Origin: Candidatus Delongbacteria bacterium
Lineage (GTDB): Bacteria > UBA4055
NCBI GenBank assembly: GCA_016937995.1
Contig: JAFGVM010000016.1
Coordinates: forward strand, 62,001 to 126,000
Reading direction: 5' to 3'
DNA length: 64,000 bases
Shown here: positions 19,130 to 29,539 of the stretch, piece by piece
Layout of the letters: every line of letters begins with the position of its first letter
Numbering within the stretch: position 1 is the first letter of the stretch
Position numbers and translations under genes: made by a program
Notes under the pieces: model-generated
Told to the model about the DNA's origin: nothing
Seen by the model: only the letters and a program-made list of their open reading frames with translations
Database searches by the model: none

Positions 19130-19474
19130 CTATTCTTTTGTCGACACTTTAATAAAAATGTGACTTGTTCTTTTTCTGATTCTGGTAGCCCTGCCTTGAG
19201 CACGCGGCTTGAATCTTTTCATTGTAGGCCCTTCATCAGCATACATTTCAGCAATGAATACATTGCTTGTATCTATAGCTACATCTCTATTTGTGTCAAT
19301 AAGATTTGCTACAGCTGATTTCAATGTTTTTTCTATTGGTTTAGCTGCAAAGTTAGGTGTGAATTTTAATATATTGATCGCTGATTCAACATCTTTCTCT
19401 TTGATCAATTCTAAAACCAATCTAACCTTATTAACAGGATATCCTACCCATTTTGCTTTTGCATATGCTTCCAT
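19130..19474 (-). CDS. rplV: Ribosomal protein L22
   Basis: uL22 lines the peptide exit tunnel. The 114 residues contain AYAKWVGYPVNKVRLVLELI and, in the tunnel hairpin, FIAEMYADEGPTMKRFKPRA followed by QGRATRIRKRTSHIFI. Standard length, between rpsS and rpsC. Confidence 0.98.
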   Translation of the reverse strand: MEAYAKAKWVGYPVNKVRLVLELIKEKDVESAINILKFTPNFAAKPIEKTLKSAVANLIDTNRDVAIDTSNVFIAEMYADEGPTMKRFKPRAQGRATRIRKRTSHIFIKVSTKE

Positions 19475-19483
19475 TACTTCCTC

Positions 19484-19771
19484 TTATTTTTTCTTTGAGG
19501 CTTTTTCTGATTTCTTCTCAGGATGACCTCTGAATGTTCTAGTTAAAGAAAATTCACCTAATTTATGACCAACATGATTTTCCGTAATATATACAGGAAT
19601 AAATTGTTTTCCGTTATGTACAGCGACTGTATGGCCTATAAACTCTGGAACTATTGTTGATCTCCTTGACCAAGTTTTTAAAACACTTTTCTGCTTGGTT
19701 TGGTTCATCTTCATGATCTTATTCATTAAATGATCATCAACGAATGGTCCTTTTTTTACGGATCTTGGCAT
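19484..19771 (-). CDS. rpsS: Ribosomal protein S19
   Basis: uS19 is in the 30S head with S13. The 95 residues begin [20 protein letters not shown] and include [40 protein letters not shown] and [10 protein letters not shown], with a Lys-rich tail. It lies between rplB and rplV. Confidence 0.98.
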   Translation of the reverse strand: MPRSVKKGPFVDDHLMNKIMKMNQTKQKSVLKTWSRRSTIVPEFIGHTVAVHNGKQFIPVYITENHVGHKLGEFSLTRTFRGHPEKKSEKASKKK

Positions 19772-19788
19772 TTAATAAACTCCGGTGT

Positions 19789-20616
19789 TTATTTTTTTCT
19801 TTTCTTTATTATGTACTTATCAGATGATTTTCTGATCTTTCTGGTCTTATAACCTTTTGCGTAAACTCCCCAAGGTGATACTGGTTGTCTTCCACCAGTT
19901 GTTCTACCTTCACCACCACCATGTGGGTGATCTACCGGGTTCATTGCTGCACCCCTGACTGTAGGTCTTTTACCTTTCCATCTGCTTCTTCCAGCTTTTC
20001 CGCTAACTTGCTTGAAGTGGTCAATATTACCTACCTGTCCTAATGTTGCATAACAGTTCTGATGTACCAATCTAACCTCACCAGATGGCATTTTGACGTG
20101 ACAGTAATTACCATCTTTCGCCATCAAAACTGCATAAGATCCAGCGGATCTTATTATTTGAGCTCCTTTACCGATCTTAAGTTCAATATTGTGTATCATT
20201 TGACCAACTGGTATTGATTTTAAAGGTAATGCATTTCCGGTTCTGATCTCAACATTTTCACCTGTTTCAACTTTATCACCAACTTGTAACCCTGCAGGTG
20301 CAAGAATATACCTTTTTTCACCATCAACATAATTTAACAAAGCAATTCTAGCTGTTCTGTTAGGATCATACTCAATTGCTGCAACTGTTGCTAAAATATT
20401 GATCTTGTTTCTTTTAAAATCAATAATCCTGAAAGCTTGCTTATGTCCACCACCAATATGCCTGGTAGTGATCCTTCCCAAGTTGTTTCGACCGCCGGTC
20501 TTGGTCTTCTTTTGAATCAATGATCTTTCGGGCTTAGTCTTTGTTACTTCGCTAAAATCCGAAATAGTCATGTATCTTCTACTTGGGGTATATGGTTTGA
20601 ATTTTTTTACTGGCAT
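19789..20616 (-). CDS. rplB: Ribosomal protein L2
   Basis: uL2 is needed for subunit joining and peptidyl transfer. The 275 residues show [20 protein letters not shown], the SH3-like and OB domains, and the C-terminal [20 protein letters not shown] with the conserved histidine (HPHGGGEG) near the catalytic centre. It lies between rplW and rpsS. Confidence 0.98.
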   Translation of the reverse strand: MPVKKFKPYTPSRRYMTISDFSEVTKTKPERSLIQKKTKTGGRNNLGRITTRHIGGGHKQAFRIIDFKRNKINILATVAAIEYDPNRTARIALLNYVDGEKRYILAPAGLQVGDKVETGENVEIRTGNALPLKSIPVGQMIHNIELKIGKGAQIIRSAGSYAVLMAKDGNYCHVKMPSGEVRLVHQNCYATLGQVGNIDHFKQVSGKAGRSRWKGKRPTVRGAAMNPVDHPHGGGEGRTTGGRQPVSPWGVYAKGYKTRKIRKSSDKYIIKKRKK

Positions 20617-20653
20617 CTTAACTCCAAATTCTACTACTTTTCAACTAACAATT

Positions 20654-20935
20654 TTACGCTTGACCGTATATGTCTAGCGTTTCTCCTTTACTCAATGTAA
20701 CAACAGCTTTTTTAAAATCGCTTTTTTTGCCGAAAAATTTTCCAACCCTTGCAGCTTTTCCGATATAATTAGTAGTGTTAACATGATCTACTTTTACACC
20801 AAATTTCACTTCAACGGCTTTTTTAATTTCAATTTTATTTGAATTTCTATCGACCAAAAAAGTATATTGATTGTTAGCCTCTTGTAACATACTACTTTTT
20901 TCAGTAACTACCGGCTTTTTTAATATCAGCTTCAT
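20654..20935 (-). CDS. rplW: Ribosomal protein L23
   Basis: uL23 lies at the tunnel exit and docks the signal recognition particle and trigger factor. The 93 residues show KKPVVTEKSSML, YTFLVDRNSNKIEIKKAVEV and FGVKVDHVNTTN. It starts directly after the rplD stop with no gap. Confidence 0.97.
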   Translation of the reverse strand: MKLILKKPVVTEKSSMLQEANNQYTFLVDRNSNKIEIKKAVEVKFGVKVDHVNTTNYIGKAARVGKFFGKKSDFKKAVVTLSKGETLDIYGQA

Positions 20936-21598
20936 TTACGCGTTCACCCTATCAATTGTTTTTAAAGCGTCCTTTTGGATCGCTAAGTAATCAGCATTAA
21001 TTATTTCGTAAGTTGTAACTGTATCCGCAACTTGACATCTAATATTCTTAATGTTCCTTGCAGATTTCAAAATATTAACTGTATTATCATACTTCGAGTC
21101 ATCATCAATGTAACTGTATGAATCTACCAGTACTAATACTTTCTTACCTAACACTTCCATGCCCTTTAAGACATTAAGGAATTTAGTTGTTTTTGGTACA
21201 TCGAATTTAAAATTATCAAAAACGAAAACACCGTCACTGCTTGCCTTATCAGAAAATGCTGATTTTTTCGCCAATAATTTTTGTTTCTTGTTCATTTTTA
21301 GAGTATAATCTCTTGGTGAAGGACCGAATGTTTTACCACCTCCAACCAACAAAGGTGATCTCTTGCCCCCTCTTCTGGCTCCACCACTACCTTTTTGGTT
21401 TATTGCCTTTTTCTTACTTCCGGCAACATCAGATCTTCCCTTTGCATTTGCAGTACCCTGTCTTTGGTTTGCCAGATACACTTTAACAGCCTGATGAAGC
21501 ACATGTGCATTAGGTTCAATACCAAAAATCTGTTCGTTCAATTCTACTTCTTCGGAGGTCTTTTTTCCCTCAATATCATACACAGCAACTTTTTTCAT
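20936..21598 (-). CDS. rplD: Ribosomal protein L4
   Basis: uL4 reaches into the exit tunnel and in some bacteria represses the S10 operon. The 220 residues include LHQAVKVYLANQRQGTANAK, GSGGARRGGKRSPLLVGGGK and FGPSPRDYTLKMNKKQKLLA, the tunnel-loop region. It overlaps the rplC stop by one base and abuts rplW. Confidence 0.98.
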   Translation of the reverse strand: MKKVAVYDIEGKKTSEEVELNEQIFGIEPNAHVLHQAVKVYLANQRQGTANAKGRSDVAGSKKKAINQKGSGGARRGGKRSPLLVGGGKTFGPSPRDYTLKMNKKQKLLAKKSAFSDKASSDGVFVFDNFKFDVPKTTKFLNVLKGMEVLGKKVLVLVDSYSYIDDDSKYDNTVNILKSARNIKNIRCQVADTVTTYEIINADYLAIQKDALKTIDRVNA

Positions 21599-22224
21599 TA
21601 CGCCTCCTGCTTTCTGATTTTAAGTAAACCATTCTTACCACCAGGTACAGAACCTTTAACAAAGATGATATTTTTATCCGGAATAACCTTTAAAACTTCA
21701 AGGTTTTTTACAGTAACTTTATCGTTACCCATTCTTCCAGCCATTCTTTTTCCTTTCCATACTCTTGAAGGCCAAGCACACTGACCTATTGATCCAGGCC
21801 CTCTTTTTGACTCATGTGTACCATGAGTTCTACCTTGTCTTTTCATGCCCCATCTTTTGATAGTACCCTGAAATCCTTTACCTTTTGATGTGCCTGTCAC
21901 TGCAAGTGAGTCTCCTTCTTGAAAGATAGAGACATTAACCTCTGAACCCACTTCAAGCTCTCCAGCACCTTCAAATCTAAATTCTTTTAAGAATCTTTTA
22001 GGAGCAATACCAGCTTTTTCGAAATGTCCCTTTTGAGGTTTATTAACTCTTTTTTCTTTCTTATCAATAAAACCTAGTTGAACAGCCTCGTATTTATCGT
22101 TCTCGATTGTTTTAACCTGAACTACAACACAAGGACCTGTTTCGACTATTGTTACAGGAAATTCTCTGCCGGTAGGACCGAAGAAACTGGCCATTCCTAG
22201 TTTTTTACCCAATATGACGTTCAT
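21598..22224 (-). CDS. rplC: Ribosomal protein L3
   Basis: uL3 starts 50S assembly. The 208 residues begin MNVILGKKLGMASFFGPTGR and contain VTGTSKGKGFQGTIKRWGMK, GTHESKRGPGSIGQCAWPSR and VWKGKRMAGRMGNDKVTVKN. It follows rpsJ by 11 bases. Confidence 0.98.
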   Translation of the reverse strand: MNVILGKKLGMASFFGPTGREFPVTIVETGPCVVVQVKTIENDKYEAVQLGFIDKKEKRVNKPQKGHFEKAGIAPKRFLKEFRFEGAGELEVGSEVNVSIFQEGDSLAVTGTSKGKGFQGTIKRWGMKRQGRTHGTHESKRGPGSIGQCAWPSRVWKGKRMAGRMGNDKVTVKNLEVLKVIPDKNIIFVKGSVPGGKNGLLKIRKQEA

Positions 22225-22235
22225 ACAATTCTACC

Positions 22236-22544
22236 TTACACTTTTACTTCAATGTTTACACCAGCGGGAAGCTCGAGCTTTGTCAAGGCTTCCATGGTTT
22301 CCTGTGATGAGTTAAGAATTTCAACCAATCTTCTATATATTCTTTTTTCGAACTGCTCTCTCGATTTTTTATTAACGTGAGGAGAACGAAGCACAGTATA
22401 TATAGTCTTTTTTGTTGGCAATGGAACAGGTCCGGAAATTACCGCACCTGTTTCTTTTGCCTTTTTAATGATCTTTTCGGTTGAAATATCAATCAAATGA
22501 TAATCGTATGATTTCAATTTGATTTTTATTTTCTGTGCAGCCAT
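22236..22544 (-). CDS. rpsJ: Ribosomal protein S10
   Basis: uS10 lies in the 30S head and also acts with NusB in antitermination. The 102 residues show [40 protein letters not shown] and [20 protein letters not shown]. It lies 31 bases after tuf, with no separate promoter recognised. Confidence 0.98.
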   Translation of the reverse strand: MAAQKIKIKLKSYDYHLIDISTEKIIKKAKETGAVISGPVPLPTKKTIYTVLRSPHVNKKSREQFEKRIYRRLVEILNSSQETMEALTKLELPAGVNIEVKV

Positions 22545-22575
22545 TTTTACCTCTTAACTTTTACGCCTTTAGCAA

Positions 22576-23769
22576 TTATTCTACTATGTCAGAAACTGCA
22601 CCAGCTCCGATTGTTCTTCCACCTTCTCTAATAGCAAATCTTAGTCCGTGCTCCATTGCAACTGGATAGATAAGCTCTACATTTATCTCTGTATTATCAC
22701 CAGGCATGATCATCTCAGTACCTTCGTTCAGTGTGATAGATCCAGTTACGTCTGTAGTTCTTATAAAGAATTGTGGTCTATAATTATTGAAGAATGGCTT
22801 GTGTCTTCCACCCTCTTTTTCTGTAAGTACATAAACCTCTGCTTTAAATTTAGTATGAGGAGTTACACTTCCAGGTTTAACAATTACCATACCTCTTTCA
22901 ATAGCATCTTTAGCGATACCACGTAAAAGAAGACCAACATTATCTCCTGCCTGACCTTCGTCAAGAAGTTTTCTGAACATCTCAACACCGGTACAAACTG
23001 ATTTTTTCTTTTCATGTGACAAACCGATGATCTCAACTTCATCGCCAATGTGTACAGCACCTCTTTCAATTCTACCAGTTGCAACAGTACCTCTACCAGT
23101 GATAGAGAAAACATCTTCCACAGGTAACAAGAAAGGTTTAGCATTATCTCTTTCTGGAGTAGGAATATACTCATCAACTGCTTTCATCAGATCAAGTATA
23201 CACTGTGTCATTACAGGATCTTCCGGATGTTCAAGAGCGTTTAAAGCAGAACCTCTGATAATAGGAATTTCATCTGCCGGGAATTCATACTGCTCAAGAA
23301 TTTCCTGAATTTCCATTTCTACAAGCTCTAGCAACTCTTCATCATCAACTTGATCAACTTTGTTCAAGAAAATCACTAGATAAGGTACGTTCACCTGTCT
23401 AGCAAGAAGAATGTGCTCTTTTGTCTGAGGCATAGGACCATCAGCTGCAGAAACAACAACAATTGCACCGTCCATTTGAGCAGCTCCGGTAACCATGTTC
23501 TTCACATAGTCAGCGTGACCTGGACAATCTACGTGTGCATAATGTCTGTTCACTGTCTCGTACTCTACGTGAGCAGTAGCGATAGTAATTCCTCTTTCTT
23601 TTTCTTCTGGGGCTTTATCGATCTCATCAAAAGCCATTACCTTAGCTCCGGTAATCTTAGAAAGAACTAAAGTGATCGCAGCCGTTAATGTTGTCTTACC
23701 ATGATCAACGTGACCAATAGTACCAATATTAACGTGCGGTTTAGTCCTATCAAATTTTTCCTTAGCCAT
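22576..23769 (-). CDS. tuf: Elongation factor Tu
   Basis: EF-Tu carries aminoacyl-tRNA to the ribosome in a GTP-dependent way. The 397 residues show the G1 motif [10 protein letters not shown] (19-28), the G3 [18 protein letters not shown] (G4) and SALNALE (G5), followed by beta-barrel domains 2 and 3 (ETSS-type region [20 protein letters not shown] and the end [17 protein letters not shown]). Only this copy is in the window. It lies 48 bases after fusA. Confidence 0.99.
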   Translation of the reverse strand: MAKEKFDRTKPHVNIGTIGHVDHGKTTLTAAITLVLSKITGAKVMAFDEIDKAPEEKERGITIATAHVEYETVNRHYAHVDCPGHADYVKNMVTGAAQMDGAIVVVSAADGPMPQTKEHILLARQVNVPYLVIFLNKVDQVDDEELLELVEMEIQEILEQYEFPADEIPIIRGSALNALEHPEDPVMTQCILDLMKAVDEYIPTPERDNAKPFLLPVEDVFSITGRGTVATGRIERGAVHIGDEVEIIGLSHEKKKSVCTGVEMFRKLLDEGQAGDNVGLLLRGIAKDAIERGMVIVKPGSVTPHTKFKAEVYVLTEKEGGRHKPFFNNYRPQFFIRTTDVTGSITLNEGTEMIMPGDNTEINVELIYPVAMEHGLRFAIREGGRTIGAGAVSDIVE

Positions 23770-23817
23770 TCAAATACCTCCGTCTTTAAAAAAATTTTAC
23801 CTTTTTATAATTATCGT

Positions 23818-25887
23818 TTAATAAACGTAACCGAATTTTTTCATTATATTAACTAATTCTACCTCAGGAACAACAACGAACTCACTGAACTCCATAGATG
23901 ATGTTGCTCTACCCTGTGATAAATTTCTTAACCTGCTTGTATAACCGAACATTTCAGATAATGGAACAACAGCTCTGATTATCTGAAAGTCATTTTTAAT
24001 TTCAAGCCCTTCAACCCTTCCTCTTCTGGATGAAAGATTCCCAGTAATTGCACCAACATATGCTATAGGAGTATGTATCTCCACCTTCATTACAGGTTCC
24101 ATTAACATCGCTCCAGCTTTCTGTGCCGCTTCTTTAAAAGCAATACTGCCACAAGTTTTGAAAGCCATTTCTGAAGAGTCCACCGGATGATATGCTCCAT
24201 CATATAACTCAACTTCACAATCCATGATCTGATATCCGGCAATAGGTCCCGAGGCCATTGCTTCTTTGATTCCTTTCTCGATCGCAGGTATATATTCCTT
24301 AGGTATTTTACCACCAACGATCTTATTGGTAAATACCAGACCTTTATTTGACTCGCCTGGTTTTACTCTGATCTTAATATGAGCAAATTGACCTTTTCCA
24401 CCAGTTTGCTTTGAGTATTTATAATCAATATCAACTTCTTTTTTTAATTTCTCTCTGTAAGCGACCTGAGGAGCACCTACATTTGCCTCGACCATGAATT
24501 CTCTCTTAAGTCTGTCTATAATGATCTCAAGATGTAATTCACCCATACCCGAAATTATCGTCTGACCTGTTTCCTCATTATATCTAGTAGTAAATGTCGG
24601 ATCTTCTTCTGCCAACTTTATCAGAGAATCCGTCAATTTATCAGAATCAAGTTTTGTTTTGGGTTCAATCGCGATATGAACAACAGGCTCAGGAAAATCC
24701 AACACTTCGAATCTTATTATGTTATTGCTGTCACATAATGTATCACCAGTTCTTGTGTTCCTTAATCCTACAACAGCTATGATATCACCTACCTGACAGG
24801 AATCTTTTTCCTCTCTTTTATTTGACATCATCTGCAAAATTCTTCCAAGTCTTTCTTTTTTATCTGTATTTGTGTTGTAAACAGAGTCTCCAACTTTTGC
24901 TTTTCCTGAGTAAACTCTCATAAAGATCAATTTACCCACATAAGGATCGGTCATTACCTTAAAAGCATATGCTGCGAACGCTTCAGAAGTCGATGGTTTT
25001 CTATAAACAAAATTCTCACCTTTTTTATCAAGTCCCTGATATTTTTCAGTATCAACAGGAGAAGGTAAATAATCAATTACACCATCCAGTAAACCCTGAA
25101 CACCTTTGTTCTTGAAAGCAGAACCACAGAATACAGGAACTATTTTAATGTCCAGTGTCGCTTTTCTTATAGCGGCCTTGATCTTTGAATCGGATATATC
25201 CTTACCATCAAGGAACATTTCCATTAGTTCATCATCGTAATCTGAAATAGATTCCAGCATTATTTCTCTATATTCATTTGCCTGTTCTAAAAGATCTTCA
25301 GGTATCTCAATTTCCTCGAATATAAGACCGTCATCCTTTTTGTACATTCTTGCTTTCATTCTGATCAGATCAATAACACCGGAGAACATTTCTCCTGATC
25401 CTACAGGTATTTGAACCGCTATAGGATTCGCGCCTAATCTTTCACTGATCATTTCCAATACATTATAGAAGTCCGAACCGGTCCTATCCATTTTATTAAC
25501 AAATGCAATTCTTGGAACTTTATATTTATCAGCCTGTCTCCATACAGTCTCCGACTGAGGTTCAACTCCGCCAACCGCACAGAATAAAGCTATTGCACCA
25601 TCAAGTACTCTTAATGACCTTTCAACCTCCACGGTAAAATCCACGTGACCCGGAGTGTCTATTATATTAATGGTATGGTCTTTCCATTCGCATTTTGTAG
25701 CAGCTGAGGTAATTGTAATTCCTCTTTCCTGCTCCTGCTCCATCCAGTCCATTGTTGCAGTACCTTCGTGCACTTCTCCAATCTTGTGCAATTTTCCGGT
25801 ATAATACAATATCCTTTCGGTAGTTGTAGTCTTACCTGCATCAATGTGTGCCATAATACCAATATTTCTCAGATCATTTAATTCCAT
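23818..25887 (-). CDS. fusA: Elongation factor G
   Basis: EF-G drives translocation and ribosome recycling. The 689 residues begin [20 protein letters not shown] with G1 [10 protein letters not shown], then DTPGHVDF (G3) and [10 protein letters not shown] (G4), followed by domains II-V; domain IV includes [15 protein letters not shown] and [14 protein letters not shown]. Length is normal. It follows rpsG by 3 bases in the str operon. Confidence 0.99.
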   Translation of the reverse strand: MELNDLRNIGIMAHIDAGKTTTTERILYYTGKLHKIGEVHEGTATMDWMEQEQERGITITSAATKCEWKDHTINIIDTPGHVDFTVEVERSLRVLDGAIALFCAVGGVEPQSETVWRQADKYKVPRIAFVNKMDRTGSDFYNVLEMISERLGANPIAVQIPVGSGEMFSGVIDLIRMKARMYKKDDGLIFEEIEIPEDLLEQANEYREIMLESISDYDDELMEMFLDGKDISDSKIKAAIRKATLDIKIVPVFCGSAFKNKGVQGLLDGVIDYLPSPVDTEKYQGLDKKGENFVYRKPSTSEAFAAYAFKVMTDPYVGKLIFMRVYSGKAKVGDSVYNTNTDKKERLGRILQMMSNKREEKDSCQVGDIIAVVGLRNTRTGDTLCDSNNIIRFEVLDFPEPVVHIAIEPKTKLDSDKLTDSLIKLAEEDPTFTTRYNEETGQTIISGMGELHLEIIIDRLKREFMVEANVGAPQVAYREKLKKEVDIDYKYSKQTGGKGQFAHIKIRVKPGESNKGLVFTNKIVGGKIPKEYIPAIEKGIKEAMASGPIAGYQIMDCEVELYDGAYHPVDSSEMAFKTCGSIAFKEAAQKAGAMLMEPVMKVEIHTPIAYVGAITGNLSSRRGRVEGLEIKNDFQIIRAVVPLSEMFGYTSRLRNLSQGRATSSMEFSEFVVVPEVELVNIMKKFGYVY

Positions 25888-25890
25888 AGC

Positions 25891-26364
25891 TTACCATCTA
25901 AAATGAGCGAAAGCTTTATTAGCTTCTGCCATTTTATGCATATCTTCCTTTTTCTTAACTGATGCACCTTCATTTTTGAAAGCTGCCATTACTTCATCTG
26001 CAAGTTTAATAGCCATAGATTTGCCACTTCTTTTTCTTGAGTTGGCAATGACCCATCTTATTGCTAGAGCTTCTTTTCTTTCTGCTCTGATCTCAATTGG
26101 CACCTGAACGTTTGAACCACCGATCCTTCTGGACTTTACTTCCAATACCGGCTTAACATTTTCAATTGCCTGTCTGAAAACTTCGTTACCTTTCTTACCT
26201 TTCTCTTTTTCCTCGATTATTGCCATTGCAGTATAAAAGTTATTCTCTGAAATAGACTTTTTCCCGCATTTCATCATATTATTGATGAATTTTGCAATTA
26301 CGAGATCTTTGTAAACAGGATCAGGTAAAATCGTTCTTTTAATTGCTTTGGATCTTCTTGACAT
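25891..26364 (-). CDS. rpsG: Ribosomal protein S7
   Basis: uS7 starts assembly of the 30S head. The 157 residues begin MSRRSKAIKRTILPDPVYKD and include VEIRAERKEA-like VPIEIRAERKEALAIRWVIA, SRKRSGKSMAIKLADEVMAA, and KKKEDMHKMAEANKAFAHFR. It follows rpsL by 26 bases. Confidence 0.98.
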   Translation of the reverse strand: MSRRSKAIKRTILPDPVYKDLVIAKFINNMMKCGKKSISENNFYTAMAIIEEKEKGKKGNEVFRQAIENVKPVLEVKSRRIGGSNVQVPIEIRAERKEALAIRWVIANSRKRSGKSMAIKLADEVMAAFKNEGASVKKKEDMHKMAEANKAFAHFRW

Positions 26365-26390
26365 TTATATCCTCTTTTGCTACAAATTTT

Positions 26391-26765
26391 TTATTTCTTC
26401 GGTCTTTTAGCACCATACTTTGAACGGGACTGTACTCTTCCTTCAACACCTGCTGTATCCTGAGTACCTCTGATAATGTGATATCTCACACCTGGAAGGT
26501 CTTTTACCCTTCCACCTCTGATAAGAACTACAGCATGCTCTTGTAAATTATGACCTTCTCCGGGTATGTAAGCCCAAACCTCTTGAGAATTTGATAATCT
26601 TACTCTGGCAACTTTTCTTAAAGCAGAGTTAGGTTTCTTAGGTGTTAAGGTTGTGATCTTAGTGCATACTCCTCGTTTTTGTGGACATGCATCTAAAGCA
26701 GGACATTTTGTTTTCTTTTTTATCGTTTTACGTCCGAACCTTATGAGTTGATTGATTGTTGGCAT
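26391..26765 (-). CDS. rpsL: Ribosomal protein S12
   Basis: uS12 monitors codon-anticodon pairing. The 124 residues begin [20 protein letters not shown], with [19 protein letters not shown] and [20 protein letters not shown]. The lysine in [11 protein letters not shown], the site of common streptomycin-resistance changes, is the usual one. It is the first gene of the supercluster, behind a strong promoter. Confidence 0.99.
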   Translation of the reverse strand: MPTINQLIRFGRKTIKKKTKCPALDACPQKRGVCTKITTLTPKKPNSALRKVARVRLSNSQEVWAYIPGEGHNLQEHAVVLIRGGRVKDLPGVRYHIIRGTQDTAGVEGRVQSRSKYGAKRPKK

Positions 26766-26880
26766 TAACTTTCTCCAAATAATCTATGTTATTTTACTAT
26801 TCTATTTTTTCTAGCGTTTTCAGGCATGAATTTCTGATCGTTTATGTAGCACAGAAAACCTGCTTTTACGCAGAGCAACG

Positions 26881-26909
26881 AATATACTAATATTAAATTT
26901 GAATGTCAA
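26881..26909 (-). promoter_or_regulatory. Strong sigma70-like promoter of the str operon
   Basis: On the minus strand TTGACA (26909-26904) is followed after exactly 17 bases by TATATT (26886-26881). The predicted start lies near 26874, giving a leader of about 110 bases before rpsL, with a GGAGAAAG ribosome-binding site. A small CTGC/GCAG hairpin lies early in the leader. Confidence 0.8.
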
Positions 26910-26990
26910 TCTTTTTTTTGGTAAATAATTAAATTTTTGGAACTTTTTTGTCAAAAAATGAAAAAAAATGAAAAAATAATAAAATTCGTT

Positions 26991-28406
26991 TTATTTATCG
27001 ATATTACTTAATTTCGTGTTTGGAAAATAGAAATAAAGAATTTCTCTGAAATCTTTTCCTTTTGAAGCCATTCCACATGCACCTATCTGGCACATTCCTG
27101 TTCCGTGTCCGAACCCTGCACCCTTAAAAATAAAATCTCCTCCACTTTTGACAACATAAAAATTTGCACTGTATAAAGGTGGATCCGACAGTTGTTTCCT
27201 AATATTTAATTCCTTATTTATAGTAAGTGTAGAATTTGATCCGACAACTGACACGGAAATTGCCTTACCGGATTTACCTCTTTTCAATATTTTTATATCC
27301 TTAAGTTTACCAATGTTCTTTCCGGTTTTATTCTTTATAATCTGTTCGAGTTTCTTACTTGAATATTTCTTTGTCCACCGATAATATTTTTTTGCATAAT
27401 CCAGCGCTTTATCAACATTTTTATCAGCAAGATTACAGTATGCATCTGGCCGGGAATCTATCCATTTTTTAAATAAGCTTTCATTGCTTAGATCATTATA
27501 TTTTTCCAACCCATTTATCTTGTCTGGTTTTGACGGGAGATATTCAAGCTTATTACCACTCCAGATAATATCATTTGATTCAAGGTGTCCGCCACATACC
27601 GAATGAAATAAAGCCTGTATAGGTTTACCGTTGTTCTCCAATATGATTCCTCTGGTCTCATCTACTGCTTTATTGGCTCTTTCATGAGTTTTACTTATTC
27701 CAGTGTATACCTGACTGTATACATCGCTGTAAAGGGAATAAGGTTTGTTCTTATATTTTTTACCAAGATCAGAGAATACATTTGTTCTTGCAAGAACTGC
27801 CTGTGCCTTAAGTGCTTCAAATGGAGATAATGCAGACATTTCTGACGGTACTACACCGTACAGATATTGCTCAATACCGACATCATTGACCACTGTGATC
27901 TTATTGTTGAATTTAATGAATTCTATGTTACCTTTATAACTTCTTGATCTGGTATTTTCCCAATGCCATCCTTTTCCGGATTTGATCTTTCCCAGTGTTA
28001 CATATGATGCTATCTGCTCAGGTTTAAATACAACTTTTTGATCTACTGCTATTTTTTCCCCTGTACTTATATTTTCCAGGCAAATGTATTTTTCAGTTGT
28101 AAAATATACCTTCCATGAATCAGTGGACATTTTTTTACTGAAAATTAATTTTTCATCGTTATAGATAGAATAGGACCCACTGAATGAAAATATTATTTTA
28201 TCTTCATTCTCCATCAAACCAACTCTCACGTTCTTGTTACTTTCTACTATTTCTTTTTTTATTTCAGGAGGTAGTATTTGTACAGGTTCTATAGCGATCT
28301 TGGATTTGATCTGTTCCTTGATAGAAATATTTTTGTTTTGATTTATCGGGGTGCAGCTTAAAAAAAATAAAAATAATGTAAAGACTATTCTGCAATACCA
28401 ACCCAT
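26991..28406 (-). CDS. SpoIID/LytB-domain lipoprotein
   Basis: This 471-residue exported protein has a lipobox (FFLSC, Cys18), so it is probably a lipoprotein. The SpoIID/LytB domain covers about residues 175-465: QYLYGVVPSEMSALSPFEAL, KAQAVLARTNVFSDLG, FHSVCGGHLESND and GAGFGHGTGMCQIGACGMAS. SpoIID of spore-formers is a lytic transglycosylase acting on denuded glycan; members also occur in many non-spore-formers, where they probably bind or cut peptidoglycan. It lies 36 bases after a response regulator gene and shares its promoter by inference. No sporulation genes were seen here. Confidence 0.9.
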   Translation of the reverse strand: MGWYCRIVFTLFLFFLSCTPINQNKNISIKEQIKSKIAIEPVQILPPEIKKEIVESNKNVRVGLMENEDKIIFSFSGSYSIYNDEKLIFSKKMSTDSWKVYFTTEKYICLENISTGEKIAVDQKVVFKPEQIASYVTLGKIKSGKGWHWENTRSRSYKGNIEFIKFNNKITVVNDVGIEQYLYGVVPSEMSALSPFEALKAQAVLARTNVFSDLGKKYKNKPYSLYSDVYSQVYTGISKTHERANKAVDETRGIILENNGKPIQALFHSVCGGHLESNDIIWSGNKLEYLPSKPDKINGLEKYNDLSNESLFKKWIDSRPDAYCNLADKNVDKALDYAKKYYRWTKKYSSKKLEQIIKNKTGKNIGKLKDIKILKRGKSGKAISVSVVGSNSTLTINKELNIRKQLSDPPLYSANFYVVKSGGDFIFKGAGFGHGTGMCQIGACGMASKGKDFREILYFYFPNTKLSNIDK

Positions 28407-28442
28407 TCGAATTCCTTGGTAGATAAATGGAACAACTTATGT

Positions 28443-28820
28443 TTACTCGAATTCGTTGAGTTCTTGAATTCTATCGAGTATTAATAGTAACTCTTTGTTT
28501 CTAAATGGCTTTGCTATGTATCCCTCAGCACCAAGATTCAACGCTTCCGTCTGGGTATACTCTTCTGCAAATCCGGTCATTATCACTGCAGAAATACTTT
28601 TATGATCCTCCCTGATGGCTTTCAGAAGTTCTATTCCGTCCATTTCAGGCATTTTCATATCGGTAATAACAATGTCAATATGGTCATTATTAATAACCTT
28701 TAAAGCTTCAATTCCGTTAGTGGCAGTTTGACATGCATAATCATTGATCAGGAAAAAATTCTTTAACATGTTGAGCATATTTTCTTCATCATCAACCACA
28801 AGTATCTTGAGATTGCTCAT
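28443..28820 (-). CDS. Single-domain response regulator (CheY-like)
   Basis: The 125 residues form only a receiver domain: acidic pair D10/D11, phosphoacceptor Asp54 (IVITDMKMPEMDG), Thr82 (VIMTG) and Lys104 (YIAKPF). There is no output domain, so it acts through protein contacts or a phosphorelay. No histidine kinase gene lies in the window. It precedes the SpoIID-like gene by 36 bases and has its own promoter, so the two may be coexpressed. Confidence 0.95.
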   Translation of the reverse strand: MSNLKILVVDDEENMLNMLKNFFLINDYACQTATNGIEALKVINNDHIDIVITDMKMPEMDGIELLKAIREDHKSISAVIMTGFAEEYTQTEALNLGAEGYIAKPFRNKELLLILDRIQELNEFE

Positions 28821-28876
28821 AAATTCCCTCTATTTTAATATACCTATCACTCTACTTAGAAGTTTATTTTTTTGTT

Positions 28877-28905
28877 AATATACCATTGACTATGGTTAAA
28901 ATCAA
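28877..28905 (-). promoter_or_regulatory. Promoter of response regulator gene with dyad in spacer
   Basis: Minus strand: TTGATT (28905-28900), 17 bases, TATATT (28882-28877). The spacer holds an inverted repeat ACCAT-N5-ATGGT, a possible regulator site between the boxes. The start codon is at 28820. Confidence 0.65.
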
Positions 28906-28939
28906 CATTAAAAAACTTTTGCAAATATATCCTGTAAAA

Positions 28940-29539
28940 CTATTCTTTGGCAATCTTTTTTATCACTAATTCAACTACGTATTTACACAACGACCCTATG
29001 AAAATGCCAAGTATAAATCCGCTAATAACATCTGTTGGATAGTGTACTCCCAGGTACATTCTTGATATACCAACTAATAATGCAATTGAAAGAAATAGCC
29101 AACTCCATTTTTTGTAGAAGAAACTCCATAGAACAGCTACACCCATTGCGTTTGAAGCATGAGATGAAACAAATGAATATGAACTTTTATAGCTGCTTAC
29201 CCCATCAGTTAACACCCAGATCGATCTACCTTTTTTCCAGAACCAGAGATCTGAAATTGTCTGACATGGTCTTGCTCTATGGAACAAAGGTTTGAATATT
29301 CTGCTTGAGATCAGATCTGTTAAAGCTATTGATAAACCTGTCGCTATTAGCATAATATAAACAGTTTTGACCAAGGTCATATTTTTTTCTTTATATCCTT
29401 TGATCAAAAGAACTACAGGAAAGATCAAAAATAGCAAAGCTGCTGATTTGCTTGAAAAAAACACGAATACCGGATTCAGAATATCTGAATGGATAGTCCT
29501 GTTGAAAAAAAATAATATCTGCTCATCAAAGTTATTCAT
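28940..29539 (-). CDS. PAP2-family membrane phosphatase
   Basis: This 199-residue protein has about five to six hydrophobic segments and the three PAP2 motifs: KPLFHRARP (K-x6-RP), FVSSHASNA (SxH variant of PSGH) and SRMYLGVHYPTD (SR-x5-H-x3-D). Family members remove phosphate from membrane lipids such as phosphatidic acid, PGP or undecaprenyl pyrophosphate at the outer face of the inner membrane; the substrate cannot be told from sequence. It starts directly after the HAD gene stop, in the operon headed by ychF. Confidence 0.92.
   Translation of the reverse strand: MNNFDEQILFFFNRTIHSDILNPVFVFFSSKSAALLFLIFPVVLLIKGYKEKNMTLVKTVYIMLIATGLSIALTDLISSRIFKPLFHRARPCQTISDLWFWKKGRSIWVLTDGVSSYKSSYSFVSSHASNAMGVAVLWSFFYKKWSWLFLSIALLVGISRMYLGVHYPTDVISGFILGIFIGSLCKYVVELVIKKIAKE

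Noticed and set aside
26991-28406. SpoIID-like gene as evidence of sporulation
   Set aside because: SpoIID/LytB proteins are common in non-spore-formers, the protein is a lipoprotein, and no other sporulation genes are present.
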